Source: Paraburkholderia sp. SOS3 (GTDB lineage Bacteria > Pseudomonadota > Gammaproteobacteria > Burkholderiales > Burkholderiaceae). From it: 64,000 bases of DNA. The notes beneath the pieces were generated by a model. It searched no databases, had not been told where the DNA came from, and was given only the letters and a program-made list of their open reading frames with translations. Shown piece by piece: positions 18,121 to 26,620 of the stretch. The translations under genes and the position numbers were made by a program. Location of the stretch: positions 3,100,001-3,164,000 of the forward strand of contig NZ_CP018811.1 in assembly GCF_001922345.1 (NCBI RefSeq), given 5' to 3'. Numbering within the stretch: the stretch's first letter is position 1; every line of letters begins with the position of its first letter.

Positions 18121-18828
18121 GTGGTTCTATCGCCTAAATTCACCAGCCCAAAATTGGCTGCGAAGATTCTTGGCGCTCGTTCGGAACAACGCGTAATCGA
18201 TATTCTGAATACGGCTCAGGTTGTGTTCGGAGAACAGGGCTTCGACCGCGGCACGACCGCGGAAATCGCGCGCCGCCTCAACATTTCCGAAGCGACGATC
18301 TTCACGTATTTCGGCAGCAAGCGTGAGCTTTGCCAGGAGTTGCTCTACACCTGGTACACGATGATCACCGCGCAAATGGAAGAGGACTTTCCACGCACCG
18401 AAGGCCTGCGCAACAAGATCGACTATGTGGTGACGCGGCACCTCAATTATCTGCTGCAAGATACGAAAGGCTTCTGTGCGCTCATCCTCAGCGAAGGGCG
18501 CACGGTGCACGGCGAGTTCGCCGAAGATCTTGCCGATCTCAAACGCCGCTACCTCGCGAGCTTCATGGTCGCACTGCGCGAAGCGCAAGCAGCCGGCGAG
18601 ATCGACCCGGAGATCCGTTTATCGATCGTACGCGACATGCTGTTCGGCATGATGGAACACATCCTGTGGCGCAATATCGAAGCCAATCGCGTGCCGGACA
18701 TTGCCACGACCGCCTCCGAAGTCACCCGGCTTATCATGAAGGCGATTGCGCCAAACGGCGACGAACTACGCCGTCTTCGTCAATTTCGCGAGGACGTCGC
18801 CGCGTCGCTCAAACGCATCGACCAGTAA
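18121..18828 (+). CDS. TetR/AcrR-family transcription regulator
   Basis: 235 residues with a clear TetR HTH at about 25-70 (RVIDILNTAQVVFGEQGFDR, then IARRLNISEATIFTYFGSKR) and a helical effector domain ending in RLRQFREDVAASL. The start is GTG 18121 with AGGGGG four bases upstream. It stands alone: the gene on its left is on the same strand but 170 bases away, and the next gene is convergent. The target is not evident. Confidence 0.88.
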   Translation: MVLSPKFTSPKLAAKILGARSEQRVIDILNTAQVVFGEQGFDRGTTAEIARRLNISEATIFTYFGSKRELCQELLYTWYTMITAQMEEDFPRTEGLRNKIDYVVTRHLNYLLQDTKGFCALILSEGRTVHGEFAEDLADLKRRYLASFMVALREAQAAGEIDPEIRLSIVRDMLFGMMEHILWRNIEANRVPDIATTASEVTRLIMKAIAPNGDELRRLRQFREDVAASLKRIDQ

Positions 18829-18930
18829 CGTGGCGCAGAAGACACTGCACGGCGAACGAATGTCGTCGCGCAGAAAATTGAAATGAAATTGCTGTGATGC
18901 GCATAGCCCGGTGTGCGCGCCGACGCGCGT

Positions 18931-19425
18931 TCATACGCACGGGCTCGGGCCACGTTCGAGATAGGTCGTCAAAGCAATGTAGCTGCGCGTTCCGGCAAAG
19001 CCTTCGATCGAATGGATGCGCTCGAGCAAACGTTCAAGACTTTGCGTGTCGCGCGTGCGAACCTTCAACAGCATCGCGCTTTCGCCGGTGACGGTATGAA
19101 TCTCTTCGATATCGGGCAACTCTTCGAGCTGCAGCAGTTGCCGGGTAACCATCCAGCTTGTCGTATCGACATGCACGAACGCGAGTAGAGGCCGGCCGAG
19201 TTTTGCGGCATCCATTGTGACGACGGTAGCCTTGACGACGCCATCCTGACGCAAGCGCTTCGCGCGTTCATGCACGGCGGGAGCGGAGAGATGGAGGCGC
19301 TTGCCGAGCTCGGCGTACGTGAGGCGTGCGTCTTCCGATAACAACGCCAATAGTTTGCGGTCAGTAGCGTCCAGTGTCGTTCCCGCACACGATTTTTTGC
19401 GATCCTTATCGGTCCCTGAAGTCAT
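18931..19425 (-). CDS. Lrp/AsnC-family transcription regulator
   Basis: 164 residues: a short basic N-terminal extension, an AsnC HTH at about 18-75 (LDATDRKLLALLSEDARLTY, AELGKRLHLSAPAVHERAKRL), then a RAM/ACT ligand domain ending near residue 155. ATG 19425 has AGGTGAGG upstream. Such regulators usually sit divergent to an amino acid exporter or catabolic gene, but here the divergent side (19426-20219) holds no intact gene, only an acyl-CoA ligase remnant. The palindrome at 19543-19557 is a candidate operator. Confidence 0.9.
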   Translation of the reverse strand: MTSGTDKDRKKSCAGTTLDATDRKLLALLSEDARLTYAELGKRLHLSAPAVHERAKRLRQDGVVKATVVTMDAAKLGRPLLAFVHVDTTSWMVTRQLLQLEELPDIEEIHTVTGESAMLLKVRTRDTQSLERLLERIHSIEGFAGTRSYIALTTYLERGPSPCV

Positions 19426-19542
19426 CTAGCCTCACCTGAACAAATCAGAGGCTGGTTGAGCTTTAGTCAAGTTAAAAATGCAAACATCTACATCTTTTTA
19501 ATGAACTCCGCCCAACGAGCCGAATTTACCAGCTGCGCGGGG

Positions 19543-19557
19543 TTGAGTATAGCTCAA
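19543..19557. promoter_or_regulatory. Palindrome TTGAG-N5-CTCAA, candidate Lrp/AsnC operator
   Basis: Perfect 5-bp inverted repeat ttgag/ctcaa with a 5-bp centre, 118 bases upstream of the Lrp start. A weaker TTGA...TCAA copy is at 19456-19470. The size (15 bp) suits Lrp-family dimers. Assignment is by position and symmetry only. Confidence 0.4.
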
Positions 19558-19604
19558 GTGAAAAAATGATGCCCACCATATGTCGACACTTTGTATGGCT
19601 TCAA

Positions 19605-19890
19605 TCAAATATCTGCGCTTTACAGAACATTGTTGTCCCGAAAATTGACCATGCCGCACGCGCGATGTATTCGCCCGGTTCGCGCCCGATCACTTTGCCT
19701 GTCGCCGTTAACGGCAGATCGCCGACAAAATGAATGTTGCGCGCACATTCGTGCGCGGCCAGGCTTGTCTTTAGATGTAGCCGCAGCGCGGCTCGCCATC
19801 CGTGACCATCACAGGGTCGGCACGCGCACCCATCGCACCACATTCGTGGACGCTCAGGTGCGCGTTCGCCATGTCGACCGATCGCGATAG
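19605..19890 (-). pseudogene. Remnant of an AMP-dependent acyl-CoA ligase C-terminus
   Basis: On the minus strand, bases about 19720-19605 read LKTSLAAHECARNIHFVGDL followed by PLTATGKVIGRE, which is the C-terminal Lys-loop domain of acyl-CoA/benzoate-CoA ligases (usual form: K..LA.YK.PR.I.FV..LP.TATGK). Just upstream, bases about 19890-19775 read in a different frame as HECGAMGARADPVMVTDGEP, similar to the preceding segment (HE.AV.GA.D..G). So the fragment is frameshifted, and it lacks all of the N-terminal adenylation domain. It is a decayed gene with no sign of function. The frame change and loss of the N-terminus are seen directly; the family name is from recognised motif wording. Confidence 0.55.
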
Positions 19891-20219
19891 AAAGAGCCGA
19901 GACGGCGCCCTTTTACACACCGTTGGGCCGCAACGCACGAGCAACGCGGTCGGATCAGCGCTTCAGTACATCGAACGTATGTCGCTAGACGCGGCCGTTC
20001 AGCGATTCCTCGACGACCGTCGGTGCGCCCCTTGAGGTCGGCCCACCTGTCGCACGCATTGCCGCCGCTGTCGCATCGCGCGGATGCGCCATTCGGCACG
20101 GCACGATGTCTGTTCGTAGCCGCCGACGCGACGACGCATGACGCGTCCGAATATCGTTCGCCTGAATTTTGATCGGACGGCGTTCGCGGCACCCCGCGCC
20201 ACCGTTCCTTACGATACGC
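19891..20219. other. Intergenic, no gene seen
   Basis: About 330 bases between the ligase remnant and the MgtC-like gene. The six frames contain only short basic reading frames of poor composition, with no recognisable domain and no terminator-like hairpin. Probably degraded sequence continuous with the ligase remnant. Confidence 0.4.
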
Positions 20220-20711
20220 TCACTTGCTGAGCGGCCCTATCGACGGCTTCAACGCTCGCAAGCCCGCGAGAATCACAAGCGCGATGACCGTGCTGAGGAT
20301 CGCGGTCGCCTCGCGCCCGAGCCCGGCCGCGACACCGACGCCGGCGGCGAACCACAGGCTCGCCGCCGTTGTGAGTCCGCGTACTTCGCGCTCGGCGCTC
20401 AGTTTGATGATTGCGCCCGCGCCGAGAAAACCGATGCCGGACACGAGGCCTTGCAGCACGCGGCTCATGTCGTCCTGCCCGAAGCCGGCCTGCAATGGCA
20501 CGAGCACAAAAAGCGCGGAGCCGGTCGAGACCAGCATATGCGTACGCAAACCGGCGTCCCGACCGGCCAGTTCGCGCTCGAAACCGAGCACGCTGCCGAG
20601 CACGAGCGCGACGCAAAGACGGATGACGAGCTGAGTGATGCTCGCCAGATCGTTGAGATCGGAGAACTCGCGCTGTGCGACCACCCAGACCTCGTGCATC
20701 CAGCCGTTCAT
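20220..20711 (-). CDS. MgtC/SapB-family membrane protein
   Basis: 163-residue inner-membrane protein with four or five helices. The family signature is clear: LGFERELAGRDAGLRTHMLV followed by GSALF (about 38-62), then IGFLGAGAI and REVRGLTTAASLW. MgtC-type proteins affect Mg2+ homeostasis and ATP synthase activity, often under Mg2+ limitation or in hosts; the precise role of this short form is unknown. ATG 20711 with AAGGAGAG six bases upstream is chosen over longer in-frame starts, whose extension has non-coding composition. Confidence 0.92.
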   Translation of the reverse strand: MNGWMHEVWVVAQREFSDLNDLASITQLVIRLCVALVLGSVLGFERELAGRDAGLRTHMLVSTGSALFVLVPLQAGFGQDDMSRVLQGLVSGIGFLGAGAIIKLSAEREVRGLTTAASLWFAAGVGVAAGLGREATAILSTVIALVILAGLRALKPSIGPLSK

Positions 20712-20888
20712 ATTGGCTCTCCTTACGGTCGGCGGAAATGGGCTCATCGGCCGCGCGACGCCGGAGCCGGCCCGCGGCACGATGCCAGTATGATGACGGC
20801 TGCGCGCGGGCGCGTCATTGTCTGCCGCACGATGCCGCATGGAGAGCGGCCGCGCCGTTGTCAAACATTGTCGACGGGTTCTCGTACC

Positions 20889-20922
20889 GGGTCTTTGTAC
20901 CTATTGGGTCTTTGTACCTATT
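20889..20922. repeat. 17-bp tandem duplication
   Basis: Two perfect head-to-tail copies of gggtctttgtacctatt, at 20889-20905 and 20906-20922, in the leader of the small lipoprotein gene that starts at 20971. The unit is much more AT-rich than its surroundings. Confidence 0.9.
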
Positions 20923-20970
20923 GCCGTCGGGGCGCGTGCGCCCTCACAATGCGCGCACTTCGGGAGGAAC

Positions 20971-21243
20971 ATGAAGAGACGTCTGCTGCTGGCCGGGGTG
21001 AGTGTGCTGACTGCCTGCACGGCGGTATCGAATGTGGAAGTACGGCCGAACGGCTCGTTGATCGTCACGAGCCGTGCGCGCAACAGCTTTGCATCATGGA
21101 ACAGCATCCGCAATGCGGGAATGAAACACGCGAATGCGTACTGCCGCGAGCAGAACAAGCGCATGCACGCGATTTCGGTGCACACGATTGGCGTGCGTGG
21201 CGTCGACAACGAATCGATCGAAATCACATTCGAGTGCTTTTGA
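20971..21243 (+). CDS. Small putative lipoprotein
   Basis: 90-residue protein with a short signal peptide ending in the lipobox VLTAC (Cys16), then a mixed domain containing CREQNKRMHA and a C-terminal ITFECF. GGGAGG stands four bases before ATG 20971. It looks like a small outer-membrane or periplasmic lipoprotein of unknown function. The leader carries a 17-bp tandem duplication. Confidence 0.75.
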   Translation: MKRRLLLAGVSVLTACTAVSNVEVRPNGSLIVTSRARNSFASWNSIRNAGMKHANAYCREQNKRMHAISVHTIGVRGVDNESIEITFECF

Positions 21244-21274
21244 CGCGACAGCGCCGTTGCCGTCTTATCCGGAT

Positions 21275-21832
21275 TCAGCCGGCGCGCAACCAGTAATCGA
21301 TCAACGGTCCGGTTTGGCCCAGCACCGGATCGGACGGCGGGAACGGCAAGGCCTCCATCTTCGTGCACTCTTCGCGCGTCAGCGCATCGCGGCGGATATC
21401 CCACTGCTGTCCTGTCGGGTAGGCGCCGACCACGCTGAACCGGCCGCTTGCCGATTGCAAACAGTGGCCGGTGCCGGCGGGCAGCAGCATCACATCCCCG
21501 GTGCGCACATGCACGACACGGCCGCGGGGCCCGCCGACAATCACATCGGCTTCGCCAGACACAATCGCCAGCACTTCGTGCGCGGTCGAATGGAAATGGT
21601 GGTAGTCGAAGATGCTGTCGCGCCAGCGTGGCGGCCAGTGGTGCTCGTCAAACAGTGCTTCGAATGCGGCGGCACGCTCTTCGGCGTCGATACCGGCGTC
21701 GCCAGACAGCGCGTCGCGGTACAGAACGACCGGCAGCCTGCGATTGTTCGGCACCCAGTCGTGAGGCGCCAGCTTGAATACTTCGACGTCGAGCTTCGTC
21801 GCATCGGGCCGGATTGCGGGATCCGCGTGCAT
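21275..21832 (-). CDS. Cupin-domain protein (YjlB-like)
   Basis: 185 residues forming a single cupin barrel. The metal-site motif appears as YHHFHSTAHE (about 77-86), and the second motif region is LLPAGTGHC. The overall pattern, with FKLAPHDWVPNNRRLPVVLYR at the N-terminus, is that of YjlB-type cupins. The substrate is unknown. It lies 19 bases downstream of the Pro-rich protein gene on the same strand, so the two may be co-transcribed. Confidence 0.85.
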   Translation of the reverse strand: MHADPAIRPDATKLDVEVFKLAPHDWVPNNRRLPVVLYRDALSGDAGIDAEERAAAFEALFDEHHWPPRWRDSIFDYHHFHSTAHEVLAIVSGEADVIVGGPRGRVVHVRTGDVMLLPAGTGHCLQSASGRFSVVGAYPTGQQWDIRRDALTREECTKMEALPFPPSDPVLGQTGPLIDYWLRAG

Positions 21833-21851
21833 GCTTGCCTCCGAGGAATCG

Positions 21852-22187
21852 TTACAGATCAGGCAGCACCGCCGCGCGTGCGCTCCCGACGGTTTCGCGC
21901 AACGCGAAATCCGATGGTCCCGGTGCGGGCACGCCCTTGGGCGGGTCCGATTCGCCTAACGGTTCGTCAGCATCGGCCGGCGCCGCCGGATCGGCGCGCT
22001 CGGCAGAATGCGCCCGATCGTGCTTCGCAGGCTGCTCGCCTTTTTCGGGCAGCGGCTGATCGAGACCGGGCTCGACCGGCGTCGGTATCGCGTCGCCGAT
22101 CGGCTTCGATATCTCAGTCGGCGACTGTTCGGAAGGATCGAAGGGCTCGGCGTCGTCTGCGCCGCTGCCCGGTTTCGTCGTGGCCAT
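21852..22187 (-). CDS. Low-complexity Pro/Asp/Glu-rich hypothetical protein
   Basis: 111-residue hydrophilic, acidic, probably disordered protein rich in Pro, Ala, Asp and Glu, with PxP-type repeats (PTPVEPGLDQPLPEKGEQPA). There is no signal peptide and no known domain. Of the two adjacent ATGs, 22187 has better spacing (six bases) from AGGGAG than 22190. It lies between the ClC channel gene and the cupin gene, all on the minus strand with short gaps. Confidence 0.55.
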   Translation of the reverse strand: MATTKPGSGADDAEPFDPSEQSPTEISKPIGDAIPTPVEPGLDQPLPEKGEQPAKHDRAHSAERADPAAPADADEPLGESDPPKGVPAPGPSDFALRETVGSARAAVLPDL

Positions 22188-22250
22188 CATGCGCTCCCTG
22201 AACACACTGAGCCTACGAACCAGCAACGGCCGTACCCGGGGCAGCCGCGC

Positions 22251-23576
22251 TCAGACCGACGCGCCCTGCGTTGGCGCGTCCTGACACGGCTTGCGCGCAA
22301 GCATCTTGCACAGCCGGGCGGCGGCGACGGACCCCGCAACGGCAAGCACGATCGGCACGAGCATTGCATGGCGCATATGCGTGAACTCGGCGATCAGCAC
22401 AACCGCGCTGATCGGCATATTCATCGACGACGCGAGAAACGCCGTCGCGCCGATCAACGCGAATGCGCCTGTCGGCAGATTGACGCCGACGAATCCGCAC
22501 ACGCTGCCAAGCACGATGCCGGCCAGCGAACCGATCGCGAGGCTCGGCGTCAGCACGCCGCCATATGCGCCCACGCGCAGGCTGCCGAGCGTCACCGCCA
22601 CTCTGAGCGCGAGCAGCGCGGCCGCGAGGCCGATCGTCAGATGCGTGTCGAAGCCGAGCTGCGCGGCGCTCTTACCATTGCCGAGCAGCTGCGGAAAATA
22701 GATAGCGAGCGCGCCGATGGTGGTGAAGTTCAATATGCAGAACACCGGCAAGCGCCAGCCGTCGCGCGGTGCTGCCGCGCCCGCCTTCTTCGCCGCCCAA
22801 CTGAAGCCATAGGCCGCAACGCCGAGAATCGGCCCCACGATCACGGCCCAGACAATCATGCTCGTGCTGTCTGTCAGCACGGGCACGACGTACAGCGGCG
22901 CGTCGCCAAGCGCGAGACGTGCGGTCAGCGCGGCGATCACCGAAGCGGTCACCGCCATCGCGACGGCGGTTGCGTTCATCGAGACGAGCAGCACTTCGAG
23001 CACGAACACTGCGCCGCCGAGCGGCACGTTATAGACGGCCGCGAGCCCCGCTCCCGCGCCGCATGCAATCAGCAGCCGCGCCTGCGCGGGCGTAAGCCGC
23101 GCGAGCTTCGCAAGCCAGCCGGAGATCACCGCGCCGAGTTCGCGCGGTGCGGTCTCGCGGCCGAGCGGCGAACCCAGCGCGACGGTCACGATTTGCAGCA
23201 GCACATGCACGAGCGTCGTGCGAGGAGGCATCGGCGCATCGGGCGCGGCAAGCGTCTTCGCGATGCCGACGAGCGGCCGGCCGAAACGATGCAGCGCCCA
23301 CCATCCGAAACCCGCGACCACGCCGCAGACGAACATCACCGCTACGCGCCGCAGCGGCGACGCATCGGTCACGCCCTGCAGGAACGTTTGCGTATCGACG
23401 AGCCTGTCGAGGCTGTAGCCGTACGCGACATGCTGGATGCCGTGCAGCAGCAGCGCGAGCAGCGCGCCGCCGAGGCCGGCGACGATACCGGTCGCGACTG
23501 TCGCCACCGCGAGGCGCAGCGCGGTGCGACCGGGATGCGGCGGCGGCGATTGCTCGCGCACGGTTTCGGAAGGCAT
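22251..23576 (-). CDS. ClC-family chloride channel/antiporter
   Basis: 441-residue polytopic membrane protein of the ClC family, about the usual bacterial length. The selectivity regions are recognisable but divergent: GSPLGRE near residues 134-140 keeps the gating glutamate of the usual GREGP, and GLAAVYNVPLGGA near residues 179-191 is the usual GLAAAFNAPLAG motif. The first motif region (usually GSGIP) is not clear. ATG 23576 has GGGAG eight bases upstream. Exchange of Cl- and H+ is the family role; whether this member is channel or antiporter cannot be decided. Confidence 0.9.
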   Translation of the reverse strand: MPSETVREQSPPPHPGRTALRLAVATVATGIVAGLGGALLALLLHGIQHVAYGYSLDRLVDTQTFLQGVTDASPLRRVAVMFVCGVVAGFGWWALHRFGRPLVGIAKTLAAPDAPMPPRTTLVHVLLQIVTVALGSPLGRETAPRELGAVISGWLAKLARLTPAQARLLIACGAGAGLAAVYNVPLGGAVFVLEVLLVSMNATAVAMAVTASVIAALTARLALGDAPLYVVPVLTDSTSMIVWAVIVGPILGVAAYGFSWAAKKAGAAAPRDGWRLPVFCILNFTTIGALAIYFPQLLGNGKSAAQLGFDTHLTIGLAAALLALRVAVTLGSLRVGAYGGVLTPSLAIGSLAGIVLGSVCGFVGVNLPTGAFALIGATAFLASSMNMPISAVVLIAEFTHMRHAMLVPIVLAVAGSVAAARLCKMLARKPCQDAPTQGASV

Positions 23577-23879
23577 GAAAGAGCTCCCTGAAAGGCGTCG
23601 GCGACCCGTGCACTATAGAATTTACATGCGGATGAATCAAATGACCCGGCCCGAACCATCGTTGCACGCGAGGCTCCGGCGCGCAAAACCGTATGCCGCG
23701 CGCCGGCTCGTCGCCCTAAGCCTTGCAACGCTACGCGAAGCCAGCATGGCGCCATTTCATAACCGCACTATGCAATCGCTTCCCGCACGCAGCCCTTCAC
23801 GTCCAGTCGTCGCCCGTTGCAGCGCACTGCAGCCCGCCGCGTGGCTGCGCGTCTGCATCGCTGCAAGGCAGCGGCTTCG
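23577..23879. other. Intergenic, no gene seen
   Basis: 303 bases between the ClC gene start and the end of dhaL. Only short frames of poor composition are present and no clear terminator follows dhaL. Bases 23605-23645 are AT-rich (including ctatagaatttacatg) and may hold the ClC promoter. Confidence 0.4.
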
Positions 23880-24509
23880 TCAACTCGCCGCGAACGCCTG
23901 GCGCAGTTTCTCGAGGAACCTCAAATAAGCGGTCGCGCCAGGATCGGGATGCCCGATGCTGCGCTCCTGCACCCATGCGGCGCGGCCCTTCTGCGATTGC
24001 AGCGCCGCTGTCGTCTCGACCTGTTCCTTCGCCATGCTGATCATCGCGTCGAGCACTGCGCCCGCATCGTCGTGCGATGCTTCGAGCACGTCGAGGCTCG
24101 GCACGAGCGCATCGAGCACGGTCTTGTCGCCGACCTTGCTTTTGCCGCGCTCGGTGATGCGCGCCGCGATCGCGCGGCCGATGGCGAGCGCATCGGCTTT
24201 CTCGAGTGCGTGTTTGCCCGTGACGGTCTTTGCCGCCGCCAGCAGACCGCCGCCGACCAGCGCCGCAAACGTCGACGGATTCGCGGTCGAAAACGCCTTG
24301 CCCGCGGCGAGCAGCAGGTCGGACGCCGACGCGTCGGCGGGCAGCGCGGCCCACGCCGCGACCACGGCCTTCGAGCCGGACTGCACGGTGATGCCGAGGT
24401 CGCCGTCGCCGAGCGCGGCGTCGAGATCGCGCAATTCCTCGGTATGCGCGGGCAGCGCATCGAGCGCGCGGCTCACGCGCTCGCGCATGTCACTGCTGGA
24501 AACGCTCAT
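23880..24509 (-). CDS. dhaL: DhaL-type kinase subunit (dihydroxyacetone kinase ADP/ATP domain)
   Basis: 209-residue DhaL/DAK2 domain. It has the nucleotide-Mg site DAALGDGDLGITV (residues about 29-41), then NPSTFAALVGGGL and KVGDKTVLDAL, which fit the family. Together with DhaK it transfers phosphate to a small ketose held by DhaK. No DhaM is present here, which suggests ATP is the donor, as in erythrulose and dihydroxyacetone kinases of this type. ATG 24509 has AGGAGAG six bases upstream. Last gene of the sugar locus, 58 bases after dhaK. Confidence 0.9.
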   Translation of the reverse strand: MSVSSSDMRERVSRALDALPAHTEELRDLDAALGDGDLGITVQSGSKAVVAAWAALPADASASDLLLAAGKAFSTANPSTFAALVGGGLLAAAKTVTGKHALEKADALAIGRAIAARITERGKSKVGDKTVLDALVPSLDVLEASHDDAGAVLDAMISMAKEQVETTAALQSQKGRAAWVQERSIGHPDPGATAYLRFLEKLRQAFAAS

Positions 24510-24567
24510 GCCAATCTCTCCTCACTCCGGTTCAACGAGATCCGTTCATTGCCATCGCGCGCCGCCG

Positions 24568-25578
24568 TCACGTCGGCAGCCAGTCGCGGAAAAACGGCGA
24601 ACGCGCGGGCGCGGCGAGCAACGCCTCGAGTTCGTCGTCGAGTTTCATCACCGTAATCGATGCGCCGGCCATCTCGAGGCTCGTCACATACTCGCCGACG
24701 TACGAGCGCGCGATCGTGAGCCCCTGATCCGCGATGTTTTTCGCGGTGCGCCGATACAGCAGGTACAGCTCCTCGAGCGGCGTGGCGCCAAGGCCGTTGA
24801 CCAGCACCGCGACGCGCGTGCCCTTCGGGGCCGCGAGATCGCGCAGGATTTCGCTGGAGAGCCGGTCCGCAATCGCATCGGCCGTCTCGAGTGCGCCGCG
24901 GTGCGTGCCCGGCTCGCCGTGAATGCCGATGCCGACTTCCATCTGTCCGTCGGGCAGCGTGAAGGTCGGCTTGCCGGCCGCGGGCAGGATGGTCGGCGAC
25001 AAGCCGACGCCCATCGTGCGGCATGCGTCGTTCGCCTTCGCCGTAATGCGCGCGACGTCATCGAGCGAATCGCCGCGTTCGGCCGCTGCGCCGCCGCACT
25101 TGAACGCGAACACCATGCCCGCCACGCCGCGCCGGTCGCTCGCGCGTTCGCGCGGCGCGGACGCGACATCGTCGGTCAGCACCACGGTTTTCACGTCGAT
25201 GCCTTCCGCCTCGGCCAGATCCGCCGCGAGATCGAAATTGAGCACGTCGCCGCCGTAATTGCCGTACACATAGAGCACGCCGGCGCCGCCGTCGACGGCT
25301 TTCGTCGCTTCGAAAATCTGTTCCGACGACGGCGACGAAAACACATTGCCGACCGCGACGCCGCTGCACAGCCCCTGCCCCACGTAACCGAGAAAGCCCG
25401 GCATATGGCCGGAGCCGCCGCCGGTAACGATGCCGACGTGCCCTGCTTGGGGCGCATCGGCACGCACAAGCGCACGTTGATCCGCGGTGGCGGCCTTGAT
25501 CCAGCCCGGATGCGCGACGAACAGCGACTCGATGATTTCGTCGACGAACCGGTCCGGCTGATTGATGATCTTCTTCAC
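24568..25578 (-). CDS. dhaK: DhaK-type kinase subunit (ketose-binding)
   Basis: 336-residue DhaK domain with GGGSGH (53-58), NYGGDVLNFDLA (107-118) and the catalytic histidine in GIGIHGEPG (His220), which forms a covalent hemiaminal with the ketone of the substrate. The start is GTG 25578 with GGGAG seven bases upstream. Family members phosphorylate dihydroxyacetone or longer ketoses such as erythrulose, and the sequence alone does not say which. Linked to an ABC sugar transporter and MtnK/MtnA/aldolase genes. Confidence 0.92.
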   Translation of the reverse strand: MKKIINQPDRFVDEIIESLFVAHPGWIKAATADQRALVRADAPQAGHVGIVTGGGSGHMPGFLGYVGQGLCSGVAVGNVFSSPSSEQIFEATKAVDGGAGVLYVYGNYGGDVLNFDLAADLAEAEGIDVKTVVLTDDVASAPRERASDRRGVAGMVFAFKCGGAAAERGDSLDDVARITAKANDACRTMGVGLSPTILPAAGKPTFTLPDGQMEVGIGIHGEPGTHRGALETADAIADRLSSEILRDLAAPKGTRVAVLVNGLGATPLEELYLLYRRTAKNIADQGLTIARSYVGEYVTSLEMAGASITVMKLDDELEALLAAPARSPFFRDWLPT

Positions 25579-25618
25579 GCGTTTCTCCCGAAATGATCTG
25601 CCTGAAAAGAAAAGGGTT

Positions 25619-26620
25619 TCAGTTCTTGCGGCGCTGGCTCAGCGCATCGAGCATGACCGCGGCGAAAATCACGCCGCCCTGAATGAATTGCGTCCAGAAC
25701 GGGTTCACGCCGAGCAGCGATAGCCCGACGTTGATCACGCCGATCAGCACGACCCCGATAAAGGTGCCGACGATCGAGCCGCGCCCGCCCGCGAGCGACG
25801 TGCCGCCGATCACGATGCCGGCGATCACCTGCAGTTCGAGCCCGTTCGCTGCGGAAGGCAATGCCGAATTCAGGCGCCCGGCCAGCACGATGCCGGCAAT
25901 CGCCGCCGTCAGGCCGGCGAGCGCGTACGTGATGAACATCACGCGCTGCACTGGAATACCGGCCAGACGCGCCGCCTCGCGATTGCCGCCGACCGCGAAC
26001 ACCTGATGACCGAACGTCGTTTTACGAAGCAGCACATGGCCGATGACGAACACGACGAGCATCACGAGCATCGGCATCGGCAATCCGGCGATCGATTTCG
26101 CGCCGAACACCGTGAACGCATTCGGGAAATCGAATTTCGTGCGGCCATCGGAAATGGCGAGCGTGAGGCCGCGCGCCATGGCCATCATCGCGAGCGTGAC
26201 GATGAACGGCACGAGCCGCAGCCATGCGACCGCAAAGCCGTTCAGCGCGCCGACGCCGGCGCCCACGGCAAGCGCGATCACGAGACCCGCCAGCCCGAGG
26301 CCCAGGGCATCGGGCTGCGAGCCGGCCATGAACGTCGCGGCAACCATGCCCGTCAACGCAACGAGCGAGCCGACCGACAGATCGATGCCCGACGTGATGA
26401 TCACGAACGTGCCGCCGACCGCCGCGATCCCGACCACCGACACCTGCACCATGATGTTGGTCAGTGTGCTCGTCGTCAGAAACTCTGGTAGCGCGAACGA
26501 CAACACCATGCAGATAATCAGCAGTGCCGCGAGCAGCGGACCGATGCCGCTGCGCATTTGCCGGATCACGCGTGTCGACCACGCCTGCGAATCGGCTTCT
26601 TTTGCTGCCGTCGAATTCAT
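25619..26620 (-). CDS. Ribose-type sugar ABC transporter permease
   Basis: 333-residue inner-membrane permease of the RbsC/AraH family with about ten helices. It carries the typical GTFVIITSGIDLSVGSLVAL segment and the coupling-loop motif GGNREAARLAGI. ATG 26620 (AGGAG seven bases upstream) overlaps the ATPase stop by four bases (ATGA), so the two are translationally coupled. It forms one transporter with the neighbouring ATPase and binding protein. Confidence 0.93.
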   Translation of the reverse strand: MNSTAAKEADSQAWSTRVIRQMRSGIGPLLAALLIICMVLSFALPEFLTTSTLTNIMVQVSVVGIAAVGGTFVIITSGIDLSVGSLVALTGMVAATFMAGSQPDALGLGLAGLVIALAVGAGVGALNGFAVAWLRLVPFIVTLAMMAMARGLTLAISDGRTKFDFPNAFTVFGAKSIAGLPMPMLVMLVVFVIGHVLLRKTTFGHQVFAVGGNREAARLAGIPVQRVMFITYALAGLTAAIAGIVLAGRLNSALPSAANGLELQVIAGIVIGGTSLAGGRGSIVGTFIGVVLIGVINVGLSLLGVNPFWTQFIQGGVIFAAVMLDALSQRRKN

